Translations under genes and position numbers: made by a program
Part shown: positions 7,932 through 15,122 of the stretch, piece by piece
Numbering within the stretch: position 1 is the first letter of the stretch
Layout: every line of letters begins with the position of its first letter
Notes under the pieces: model-generated
Database searches by the model: none
What the model was told of the DNA's origin: nothing
What the model saw: only the letters and a program-made list of their open reading frames with translations
DNA from: an uncultured Opitutia bacterium
Lineage (GTDB): Bacteria > Verrucomicrobiota > Verrucomicrobiia > Opitutales > Opitutaceae
Assembly: GCA_903919985.1 (NCBI GenBank)
Contig: CAIXKG010000126.1
Coordinates: 1-38,779 of the forward strand
DNA length: 38,779 bases
Reading direction: 5' to 3'

Positions 7932-8693
7932 TCAAGGGGGCGCTAGGCGCGCCTTGTTTTCCCGGTCCAGGCGCAGAATAGCTCGTCTCCCGAGCAGCAG
8001 CGGCTCTTTCAAGCCCCGTACATAAAGTAGCGCCTGATCCCGGTGCTTCTTATCGTAGCGCAACAACTGCGTTAAGTTAACGACCGTAAATCGATCGACC
8101 CGAAAAAAACCAGCCGGCCCTAACTTTTTTATCCAGGCGGCCAACGTCCGTCGTATAAAAAACGGAGGACCGATGGTTCGGGCGACCCGGCTGTAGTTGC
8201 CTTCGGCTTTGATCAGAGCGAGCTCGCTCGCTCTAACCACGACAGCACCACCACGTCCCGGCAACTTAACTAGCTCCAAAATCGGCTCAGCTGGCCGAAG
8301 TGCCAACGCGCCGAGCGACGCGCGACCTGCTATCTCGGTCCGGATCTTTTGGACTGATTTAGACAGCCTCGCGGGTGAAAAAGGGGTTAACAGAAAATCG
8401 ATTGCGCCTTTCTCCTGGGCGGCAAATGCCCCTCTTTCGTCCCGTGCCAGAACCACGGTTAAATAGGGGACCGAGGACAATGGGCCCACCGCGGAGAGTT
8501 CATCAAGGTCGACGAGCGTGTTAGCGAGAAAGAGAACATCAGGGACAAATTTACTCCATCGCAGGATCGCTACTGCCGCGGTCGACACCGCGCCCACCAC
8601 TAGGATTTCCGGGTAAGCCGCTAAGCGCTCGCCGAACTGCTCGCGCGCCTCTTCATCGCCGTCCACAATCAAACATCGGATGAAATTAGGCAT
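7932..8693 (-). CDS. LytTR-family response regulator with degenerate receiver domain
   Basis: The 253-residue protein has an N-terminal CheY-like receiver (about 1-120) and a C-terminal LytTR DNA-binding domain (about 140-245) with the typical IKAEGNYSRV and FFRVDRFTVVNL phrases. The receiver keeps the acidic pocket (D11, D13) but the phosphoacceptor position in the PDVLFLAN context is alanine (A57) and the conserved lysine before PF is threonine (T103). It therefore probably cannot be phosphorylated in the usual way. No histidine kinase is adjacent. I chose ATG 8693 because it starts exactly at the receiver fold; the same frame stays open upstream to 9203, but that part looks like a separate degraded sequence. 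Target sites are unknown. Confidence 0.8.
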   Translation of the reverse strand: MPNFIRCLIVDGDEEAREQFGERLAAYPEILVVGAVSTAAVAILRWSKFVPDVLFLANTLVDLDELSAVGPLSSVPYLTVVLARDERGAFAAQEKGAIDFLLTPFSPARLSKSVQKIRTEIAGRASLGALALRPAEPILELVKLPGRGGAVVVRASELALIKAEGNYSRVARTIGPPFFIRRTLAAWIKKLGPAGFFRVDRFTVVNLTQLLRYDKKHRDQALLYVRGLKEPLLLGRRAILRLDRENKARLAPP

Positions 8694-8935
8694 TAAAAAA
8701 TTACGTGCGCGAGGGGCGAAACTTCGGGCCCAACTCCGCCAGTTTAGCTGGGTCCCGCGCGGACCCAGTGACTCATGGCGGATCTTCTGAAACTTAAGAA
8801 AATGATCCTCAAATTTAAGAAACCCCTTCAAATGCTGCACATTGATCCATAAATAAAACGTAAAAAGGACAAATGGACCATTTTTGTGATGAATGAGGCG
8901 AACGGGCGAAATCAACCTTGAGCCCCGAGCCACCG

Positions 8936-9203
8936 GGCGCTGCTCGATGACCTTGCCGATCCATTGCTTCAGGTCCTGCTGCGCATCCTGCTTTAAAAGC
9001 AGATCACACCATTCGTCGTCGAACTTACCGGTCTTGTCGCCATCGGTGAGGAGCTTTTCGAGGTGATGTGCTTTCTGGGGCAAAACTATGCCGTTCTGCT
9101 GATAATCAAGAGCGGCCGGCGTGCGATCGGCGATGCGTTGGGGCAGGCGAGTCGGCGGAAGGTTCTGCGTAGCATGCGACGAGACCCACGCCAGCGGTGC
9201 TGC
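8936..9203 (-). pseudogene. Unrecognised coding-like fragment upstream of LytTR gene
   Basis: Between an in-frame TAA at 9204-9206 and about 8936, the minus strand reads like a genuine protein piece, for example LPQRIADRTPAALDY and DGDKTGKFDDEWCDLLL, with strong codon bias. After about 8936 the same frame continues into AT-rich, low-complexity sequence, so the fragment seems to end there and to be joined by chance to the frame of the LytTR gene. There is no good ATG. I do not recognise the family. It is best treated as a remnant, though a genuine N-terminal extension of the LytTR protein cannot be excluded. Confidence 0.4.
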
Positions 9204-9256
9204 TTACGCTGGAGCGCTGTACGGTTTGTGCCGCGCTCCACTTGGGCCAAAAATTA

Positions 9257-9288
9257 GGGCCGGTCGCGTACCCCTACGCGACCGGCCC
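9257..9288. repeat. Perfect 14-bp inverted repeat (hairpin)
   Basis: GGGCCGGTCGCGTA (9257-9270) is followed by a CCCC loop and its exact reverse complement (9275-9288). A second, imperfect copy of the theme follows at 9300-9333, where TACCCCTAC recurs between GGTCGACCG and CGACCGGTC. A third hairpin lies at 9364-9382 (GTCGCCGC/GCGGCGAC, three-base loop). The cluster may be a transcription terminator region or a REP-like element; no T-tract follows on either strand. Confidence 0.7.
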
Positions 9289-9496
9289 ATTACTTTCTTG
9301 GTCGACCGAGCGGATACCCCTACCCGACCGGTCACTACTATAACCTATTTACACCTAAACTATGTCGCCGCTAGGCGGCGACGCAGAGAGAGTTTATTCA
9401 TCAGCTTTTACCGTCAACCGGTGCGGTGTTACAAATACGCTACAAGGTCGCGTTCCAGCCCAAAGTAGCCGGTGGATCGAGCCAGGGATTCTGGCG

Positions 9497-9748
9497 CCAC
9501 CAACCCCCCGGCCGTCTTCGCGAAAGCTGCAGCGATGGCTCAAACAGGGCCGGGCGATCACCTCGCTCGCTACCCGCAACAATTATGCGCTCCGCCCGGG
9601 CACCTTTCACGGTGCCGTGCCGGCCGGGATCGAAAACTTGCGGATGGCCCGGCTGCGGCTGAGTGGCGGCCCCGCCAGCGCAAGGGTCAGCGCATCGTGT
9701 TGTTTTGCACGGGTGGAATCGGTTGCGAAAGCCGGGGACGCCTCGCGA
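9497..9748 (+). pseudogene. Frameshifted remnant of trhO (UPF0176 rhodanese, tRNA U34 hydroxylase)
   Basis: Two adjacent frames together give the central part of TrhO. The first frame reads SSRKLQRWLKQGRAITSL then ATRNNYALRPGTFHGAV, equivalent to the family's DTRNDYEV-GTF-GA region. After a frameshift near 9665 the next frame reads KGQRIVLFCTGGIGCES, equivalent to the rhodanese active-site loop FCTGGIRCEK with its catalytic cysteine. The N-terminal ferredoxin-like half and the C-terminal part are missing. The fragment ends just before the stop of the convergent pectate lyase gene. The protein family hydroxylates wobble uridine in tRNA; this copy cannot be functional. Confidence 0.75.
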
Positions 9749-9764
9749 GAAAATCAGAGGGGGC

Positions 9765-11093
9765 TCAACCGCCGGACTCGAACGCGCCGAGGTCAGGCGC
9801 GCGGCCCTTGAACGGCCGGCCCACGTCTACGCCCCGGTCGATGACGGCGCTGCCGGGGGCGAGGTGTAGGAACTGGATGTCGGGCAGGCTGCCGTCGGAT
9901 TTCCGCGGCTTGATGAGGTCGGCCTCTTCGAGGCTGAGAAAATCCTCCGCGGTGAGCGTTACGGGGAGCGTAAAGTAATTGCCGCTCACGTCGCTGGCCG
10001 CGGCGTCGAGCTCGGCGACTTCGTGCTCACCGGCGAAGCCGAGGTTGTTTTTCAGGTGGTGGCCGCGGCCGGGAATGATCGTCTTGTTATCCTTGGGGTC
10101 GCGCCCGCGCAGGTTGAAGTTGGTCGGATTCTTGTAAGCGGTGTTGTTGGTCCAATCGAGGCCGGCGGGGTGGTGGTTCGCGTAGAAGCCGTTCACTTTG
10201 TTGCGGACGGAAACGCTGCCGGTCACCACGTGGCGCGGGATGGGGTTGGGCAGGGTCGCGGGGGTGCGGCCGGCCTCGCCGCCGCTCTTGAAGCCGTTGC
10301 CATCGCCGAGCGATTTGAAATCCGCGGAGAAGCCGTTGTAGAACGCCCAGCAATTCTCGATCCGGGCGGCTTCGTCCGCGTTGATGAAGTCGTAGCCGTC
10401 GTCGCTGTTGAACCACGCGCGACAGCCGCGGAACACATTGTTCACGCTGCCCTTCCGGCCGTGGTAGCCGAAGCCGTCGACATTCCCGCCGCGGCCGGTC
10501 TCGGAGACGGAGTCGTAGTTGCGGTAGGCGTCGCAATTCAGGACGAGATTGTTCGCGCCGGCGCCGAGCCAGAACCCAATGCCCATGCCGTCGTGCATGC
10601 TGAGTCGCTCGTAGAGGTTGTTGCTGCCCTCGTTGTCGAAATTGATCGACTGCGTGTGGGTCGTAATCGTCACCTGCACCCCGATGACCTCGAGGCCCTT
10701 GAGGTGCAGCCACGAGCCATCGATGCGAAAGGCCGCGACGCGCTCGCCGACCGGCTTCACCTGGGACAGATCGAAGACGGGCTGCTCGCCCGGATAGGCC
10801 CAATAGTTGATTCGCTGCTCCGGCGTGCCGCTCTTGGTCAGCCGTGTGACGCAGGCGTAGGGGCCCTCGCGCCCCGCGATCTGGGCGTTGCTCAGGCGGT
10901 AGGTACCGCCGCGAATCATAACCGTGTCGCCCGGCTCCGCGGCTTGCTGCCCGCGCTGGACGGTCGCAAACGGCGCTGTGATCGTCCCGGCGGCGGCATC
11001 GCTGCCGTTGGGCGCAACGTAATACTCCTTCGCCGCCAATGGCGTCAGGAGAGCGAGGGCGAAAAGGGCCAAAGGAAGTCGGTCGCGGAGCAT
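9765..11093 (-). CDS. PL9-like pectate lyase, right-handed beta-helix
   Basis: The 442-residue protein has a signal peptide (MLRDRLPLALFALALLTPLA) and begins its mature part with YYVAPNGSD-AAGT---PFATVQ, typical of PL9 and related beta-helix proteins. The family's calcium-binding aspartates fit D206 (NVDGFG) and D231, D232, D235 (NSDDGYDF). The catalytic lysine fits K269 in GDGNGFKSGG. The spacing agrees with what I recall for the PL9 structure from Dickeya. It should cut polygalacturonate by beta-elimination outside the cytoplasm. I chose ATG 11093; an ATG at 11132 would add 13 residues before the signal peptide. An open frame further upstream encodes IS3 debris, not this protein. Confidence 0.88.
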   Translation of the reverse strand: MLRDRLPLALFALALLTPLAAKEYYVAPNGSDAAAGTITAPFATVQRGQQAAEPGDTVMIRGGTYRLSNAQIAGREGPYACVTRLTKSGTPEQRINYWAYPGEQPVFDLSQVKPVGERVAAFRIDGSWLHLKGLEVIGVQVTITTHTQSINFDNEGSNNLYERLSMHDGMGIGFWLGAGANNLVLNCDAYRNYDSVSETGRGGNVDGFGYHGRKGSVNNVFRGCRAWFNSDDGYDFINADEAARIENCWAFYNGFSADFKSLGDGNGFKSGGEAGRTPATLPNPIPRHVVTGSVSVRNKVNGFYANHHPAGLDWTNNTAYKNPTNFNLRGRDPKDNKTIIPGRGHHLKNNLGFAGEHEVAELDAAASDVSGNYFTLPVTLTAEDFLSLEEADLIKPRKSDGSLPDIQFLHLAPGSAVIDRGVDVGRPFKGRAPDLGAFESGG

Positions 11094-11234
11094 GATGGCG
11101 TGGAGTTGGGGGGCGTTGTCGGCTGGTTTCATGGCCGGCGATATTCGCGGCCGGATGCCAGGAGGGTGCGACCAAACTTGGCGCTGGGCACCACCGCCGT
11201 CGAGTCTTCGCGCGTCCCTGCACGAAGGGCGTGG

Positions 11235-11355
11235 AGCCCATGGCCCAGCCGACCTGAGAGCGACGGCAACGGTCGAGCACGCCCGCGCGACGTTGAGTCC
11301 GCTTTCGTCGGTCGGCACGTAAGTCAGATCGCTCACCCCGAACTGATTCGGCTTG
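11235..11355 (-). mobile_element. IS3-family transposase remnant (rve domain)
   Basis: Minus-strand translation gives PSKPNQFGVSDLTYVPTDES in one frame and VLDRCRRSQVGWAMGSTPF in the next. Together they match the catalytic core of IS3-family OrfB (PNQxWVSDITYVPTDEGWLYLAGVLDR then CSRxxVGWAMGST), with a small internal deletion and a frameshift. No terminal inverted repeats are seen. The fragment sits between the stop of the membrane protein gene (11368) and the start of the pectate lyase gene. Confidence 0.8.
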
Positions 11356-11367
11356 GACGGCGCCTGG

Positions 11368-12987
11368 TCAGGGAACCGGTAGGTCGCGGCGCTGGTAGAG
11401 CACCATGCGCTGTCCAAAAACCGTGAAGCGTTCGACGGCGCGCAGGTTGGCCTCGCACCAAGTCAGGATTTTTGGCCGCAGCTCGAGCGTTTGCCGGTCG
11501 TAGGGCCAGGGCCCGGTCGGGCCCTCCTCCGTGGCGAGAACGAAATCGCTGTGAATCAGCTGGCCCATCAGCATGTCTTCCGGGATCGCACTCAGGCCCA
11601 CGGGCAGCGCGATGGCGAAAGACATCCAGACCTTGTGGCGCTCGTAGCAGATGACCCGGAGAATTTGGGCGTCGAAGTAATCAGCGATCCGGTCGACGGC
11701 GATCGTGGGCTGGTCGAGCTTGGCGGCGCGGGAGGTAGCAAAGATCCGGTCGGCAATCGAATTGATCCGATGGTTGTCGGCCACGAAGTTGGCGTCGTAC
11801 GGCGCGGCGGTCTGCCGGGCGACGTAGTAACCGGCGCCAAGGGCGAAGGCCGTGACCGCGGCCGCGACGGAATATCCGGTGGCGACCCGGGCGTTCAGCT
11901 TGGCGGCGAGCGCGAGCAGGACAAGGATCGCGCCCGGGACGGCCACGCCGAGCACGACGCCGAAAGGCTGGTTCTGGAGCGGCAGGACGATCCCCGGGGC
12001 CAGCAGAAAAATCGCGCCAAGGATGGCCGCCTCGCCGGTCCAGCGGCGCGCGCCGTTGGCGTCGGGTGGAACCGGCTTCCGGCGCGAGAACCAAGCGCCG
12101 GCTCCCAGCCAAAGCAGCGCCGCGCCGGCGGCGGCGCCAAAGCCTGGCCCCAACTGCTCGACGCTCAGCTGCGTCCAGAATTGGGCGATCGCCTGGCTAA
12201 GCGACGCGTGCGAAATCCAGAGCGCACCGTCCGCATCGTAATAATGTCCGATCCAATAATGTTCGTAGACCAACTGGCGGTTCACCCAAAGGCAGGGCGC
12301 CAGCAACAGGGTGGCGACCAGCGCCGACAGCCCGAGGTTCAGCGAACGGCGCAGACGTGCCTCGCGTGAAAGCAGGATCCACAGCAGGCACGCGCCGAAA
12401 ATCAGCGCGAAATAGGTACCGCTCAGGAAACGCGTGAGCAGGGTCACGCCCACTACGCCGCCAAACACCGCCGACCAAGCGGTCGAACGGAAGACTTTCG
12501 TCTGGAGCGCCGTGACGAGGGAAATCCCCATCATGCCCATCGTGACATGATCGAGCCGGAAGTCCGTGGCCGAGCCCTGGACTCCGTACCAGGGCCAGCG
12601 CAGACCGAGGGTCAGACCCAGCGCGACCCAGCCGAGGGCATAGGAGCCGGTGCCGCGCCGGAGCGCGAAGAGGAGGGCCGCCTGCCAGGCAATAAAGGCG
12701 AGCATGTTGACCGCGAGCGCCGCGGTCCGCGACGGTTCACCCGCCACCTCGAAGGCGAGCATCGCCCAAAAGGAATGTAGGGTGCCCTGCGCCGCGGGCT
12801 TGTTCAGGGTGTGCCCGAGTCCCGCTAAAAAACCATGGGCCAAACGGTACTCATAACCGGTATAGGACTCGTTCAGGGTCTCAATCTGGTCATTCCACCG
12901 CGGGTAAATTCCGGAATAGTGCCGCGAGGTCATCCGGTCGAAGACCAAGAACTCCGCGACGAGAACAAGAATGAAGGCCCATTTCAT
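11368..12987 (-). CDS. Polytopic membrane protein, probable GT-C-type glycosyltransferase
   Basis: The 539-residue product has about eleven hydrophobic segments, starting with MKWAFILVLVAEFLVF at the N-terminus. The first outside loop contains acidic and aromatic residues (YPRWNDQIETL and YTGYEYRLAHG). This arrangement, followed by a C-terminal soluble part of about 130 residues, is that of GT-C lipid-linked sugar transferases (ArnT/PMT-like or RgtA-like). No signature motif is strong enough to name the substrate. The start at ATG 12987 places the first membrane helix right at the N-terminus. Its stop abuts the IS3 remnant, so the very C-terminus could have been altered, but the protein ends in ordinary sequence. 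It is divergent from the CDGSH gene. Confidence 0.75.
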   Translation of the reverse strand: MKWAFILVLVAEFLVFDRMTSRHYSGIYPRWNDQIETLNESYTGYEYRLAHGFLAGLGHTLNKPAAQGTLHSFWAMLAFEVAGEPSRTAALAVNMLAFIAWQAALLFALRRGTGSYALGWVALGLTLGLRWPWYGVQGSATDFRLDHVTMGMMGISLVTALQTKVFRSTAWSAVFGGVVGVTLLTRFLSGTYFALIFGACLLWILLSREARLRRSLNLGLSALVATLLLAPCLWVNRQLVYEHYWIGHYYDADGALWISHASLSQAIAQFWTQLSVEQLGPGFGAAAGAALLWLGAGAWFSRRKPVPPDANGARRWTGEAAILGAIFLLAPGIVLPLQNQPFGVVLGVAVPGAILVLLALAAKLNARVATGYSVAAAVTAFALGAGYYVARQTAAPYDANFVADNHRINSIADRIFATSRAAKLDQPTIAVDRIADYFDAQILRVICYERHKVWMSFAIALPVGLSAIPEDMLMGQLIHSDFVLATEEGPTGPWPYDRQTLELRPKILTWCEANLRAVERFTVFGQRMVLYQRRDLPVP

Positions 12988-13277
12988 GAATCCGGTGCCG
13001 GATGGAGCAGCAGCATTCCGTGCGCCGCAATACCCAAGACAAAAAGGCCGCGGTGTCCTCGGCGTCCCCGCCGATTTCGCCGATCATGGTGGAGACCTTT
13101 TCCTGGACTAAATTCGTGCCCTTCAAATCGGGGCGGCCTCACGTTGATCCTTTGCTTCGCCCCAGACTAACCCTGCCTCCGGCTCGGTTTTCCGAGATGA
13201 CCGGTAGACTTCCGGATCAAATTAGTTTCGCGGCTTCGGAGTTGATTCCCGTCGCCCCGCTCCCACGCTCCTTCGTC
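12988..13277. other. Divergent intergenic region
   Basis: This stretch separates the leftward membrane protein gene from the rightward CDGSH gene and must hold promoters for both. A minus-strand frame (13126 TTG to about 12980) reads VSTMIGEIGGDAEDTAAF and has good codon use, but it overlaps the start of the membrane protein gene in another frame and matches nothing I know. I see no hairpin or clear operator. Confidence 0.35.
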
Positions 13278-13442
13278 ATGGAACCGAAAAAGTGCGGCTG
13301 TGGTAAAACCAAGAATGCTCAGGGCAATTGCGATGGCTCGCATGCGGCGCCGGTTGCGGTTGCGGCGCCGGAGCCGAAGAAGTGCGGCTGCGGCAAGACG
13401 AAGAATCCCAAGGGGTATTGCGACGGTTCGCACGCTAAGTAA
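13278..13442 (+). CDS. 54-residue tandem CDGSH-type iron-sulfur protein
   Basis: This tiny protein is two copies of one unit joined by a short Ala/Pro/Val linker. Each unit reads CGCGKTKN-xxGx-CDGSH. Predicted cluster ligands are C6, C8, C18, H22 and C36, C38, C48, H52, the three-Cys-one-His set of CDGSH (mitoNEET-like) [2Fe-2S] domains. The gap between the threonine and the CDGSH cysteine is six residues, one more than in the classic motif, and the proline is present only in unit two. The copies are also similar at the DNA level, so this is an internal duplication. Start ATG 13278 is chosen because coding quality begins there; an in-frame ATG near 13197 would add a poor leader. The nos gene follows 286 bases downstream on the same strand, but a hairpin lies between. 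Confidence 0.8.
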   Translation: MEPKKCGCGKTKNAQGNCDGSHAAPVAVAAPEPKKCGCGKTKNPKGYCDGSHAK

Positions 13443-13449
13443 GTTGGCC

Positions 13450-13474
13450 GGATTCCGCCGTGCCGGCGGAATCC
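13450..13474 (+). terminator. Hairpin after the CDGSH gene
   Basis: GGATTCCGCCG (13450-13460) and CGGCGGAATCC (13464-13474) form an 11-bp perfect stem with a three-base TGC loop eight bases after the stop codon. No T-tract follows, so it may be a weak intrinsic or factor-dependent terminator. It argues against simple co-transcription of the CDGSH gene with nos. Confidence 0.6.
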
Positions 13475-13728
13475 CGGACGGGCGCGAAGACGCGTGGTTC
13501 TCGAGGAATATAGCACTGCGCGGAGCAGTCGCTGTTGCGCGGGTTTGATCTGAGCCGAAGGTCGGCTGACTTCGGCCTCGATCTCTCTCGGCGCTGGGCG
13601 CGCCGCGTCGTAGCGGCCATGAACTGATCCTGCGTAGAAAATAAGCGGGCCGCGGGACGGAGCGTTGCAGCGCGTGAAAGCGTTCCGGGATCTTGCTCCC
13701 GGCCATTTTGAAATTTTAGTAGCCACCG
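13475..13728. other. Leader region upstream of nos
   Basis: No gene is supported here. A small CCGGGA/TCCCGG hairpin lies about 30 bases before the nos start. The last bases before the ATG are AT-rich (TTTGAAATTTTAG). The nos promoter is probably in this stretch, but no -35/-10 pair stands out. Confidence 0.4.
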
Positions 13729-14874
13729 ATGTCACAATGCCCGTTCCACCGTCAGCCGAGCGCCCCGCCCCCACCGAAACCGGTGGTCGCCGCGGTAGAT
13801 CCCACGGCTGAGCTCGCATTCTTAGACGAAGTTTATCCGGCAGGAATTGAGCCCGAGCGCCGCACCCGTCTTGAGGCCGCAATCGCCGCGCACCAAGCCG
13901 CCCCATTGACCTCAAAGGAGCTGACGTGGGCCGGGCGGATTGCGTGGCGCAATCATTCGCGCTGCATCGGGCGTCTCCATTGGCGAAGCCTGATCGTGCG
14001 AGATCACCGCGGAATCGAAGCCCCGGACGCCATCGCCGAGAGCCTGCGCGAGCATCTCACCTTGGCCCAAAATGACGGCACCGTGAGTTCATACCTCACC
14101 GTTTTCGCACCGGCCGAGTGCGCCGGCGGCCCGGCCCCGCGAATTTGGAATGCCCAGCTTTGCGGGTACGCGGGTTATCGCGGCCCCGGCGAAACCATTT
14201 TAGGCGATCCAGCTAACGCGCCATTTACGGACCTTGCGTTGCAGTTGGGCTGGCAACGTCCAAAGCACCCAACCGCATTCGATCTCTTGCCTTGGATCAT
14301 TTCTGGCCGCGACGGCCAGCCCCAGCTTTTTCCGCTGCCGCAAGGGTTGGTCCGGGAGGTTCCAATCCACCATCCCGAGTACAGCTGGTTCGAAGCGCTC
14401 GGGTTGCGCTGGTACGCTGTCCCCGTCATCGCCAATATGCGGTTTCGGGCCGCCGGCACCGACTACGAGGCCTCTCCTTTTAACGGCTGGTATATGGGCA
14501 CCGAAATTGGGTCGCGCAATCTGGGCGACACTCACCGATACAATCTACTTCCTCTGATCGCAGACCGGCTGGGCCTGGACCGGAGGCGCTCGCGGACCCT
14601 CTGGCAGGATCGGGCGTTGCTTGAGCTCAACCAGGCGGTCCTGCATTCCTACGCGGCCGCAGGCGTAAAGATGGTCGATCACCACACCGCCTCCGAGGAA
14701 TTCATTAAATTCCGCGATCGGGAAGCGTCTCACGGCCGGGCGATATCGGCGCGCTGGGATTGGATCGTGCCGCCGATGTCAGCCTCCGCCACGCGCGTCT
14801 TTCACACGCCCATGAGCGAGTTCGCCACCACCCCGGACTTTCATTATCAACCAGCACCCGCCTATCCGCGGTGA
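13729..14874 (+). CDS. nos: Bacterial nitric oxide synthase, oxygenase domain
   Basis: The 381-residue protein is a complete NOS oxygenase domain. The proximal heme ligand is C79 in WRNHSRCIGRL, the universal NOS signature. The arginine-binding glutamate is E259 in FNGWYMGTEIGSRNLGD, and the C-terminal pterin/dimer region is present as WDWIVPPMSASATRVFH. NOS oxidises L-arginine to nitric oxide and citrulline with a heme-thiolate centre. Like most bacterial NOS there is no fused reductase, so electrons must come from another protein. The N-terminus has a short extension with CPFH and a proline run (SAPPPPKP) not needed for the fold. The gene stands alone on its strand. The nearest upstream neighbour is the CDGSH iron-sulfur miniprotein, a possible but unproven electron partner. 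Confidence 0.96.
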   Translation: MSQCPFHRQPSAPPPPKPVVAAVDPTAELAFLDEVYPAGIEPERRTRLEAAIAAHQAAPLTSKELTWAGRIAWRNHSRCIGRLHWRSLIVRDHRGIEAPDAIAESLREHLTLAQNDGTVSSYLTVFAPAECAGGPAPRIWNAQLCGYAGYRGPGETILGDPANAPFTDLALQLGWQRPKHPTAFDLLPWIISGRDGQPQLFPLPQGLVREVPIHHPEYSWFEALGLRWYAVPVIANMRFRAAGTDYEASPFNGWYMGTEIGSRNLGDTHRYNLLPLIADRLGLDRRRSRTLWQDRALLELNQAVLHSYAAAGVKMVDHHTASEEFIKFRDREASHGRAISARWDWIVPPMSASATRVFHTPMSEFATTPDFHYQPAPAYPR

Positions 14875-15122
14875 GGAGGTCGGCACCCGATAGTTTGCCC
14901 AGCGGTTTGATTGAAAACGCCCTGCTGGCCGGCGGACGGCGGGGGCATCGTTCGCCGAAGATTCAGCCCAGGGCCTCACTCTTTTGCCGAGGCCGACGCG
15001 GTCCGCGAGGATGCAGCGGTTGAAAGTTTCAGGCGGGTTGATGATGCCGGTCGCGGCGGCGGCCTGAAAATTGAAAAGCCTTTTCCGGACGAGGGGAGCG
15101 AGAGAGCGATCAGCGCGGTCGT
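14875..15122. other. Intergenic region with helicase debris
   Basis: Convergent space between nos and the methyltransferase gene. Apart from the helicase-like fragment at 14985-15085 I see no gene and no strong terminator. Confidence 0.4.
14985..15085 (-). pseudogene. Probable SF2/SNF2-type helicase fragment (Walker A region)
   Basis: The minus strand reads RKRLFNFQAAAATGI then FNRCILADRVGLGKR. This is close to the start of superfamily 2 helicases and type III restriction-like ATPases, where a Q-motif-like LxxFQ is followed by ILADxVGLGKT. The lysine-threonine of Walker A has become KR and the rest of the protein is missing. Only about 30 residues are visible, so the assignment is moderate. 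Confidence 0.45.

Noticed and set aside
9765-11417. Extended 550-codon version of the pectate lyase
   Set aside because: The extra N-terminus is IS3 transposase debris followed by non-coding sequence; the signal peptide marks the true start at 11093.
10023-11426. 467-codon plus-strand open frame
   Set aside because: Shadow of the PL9 gene and the IS3 remnant; Val/Ala/Arg-rich with no motif.
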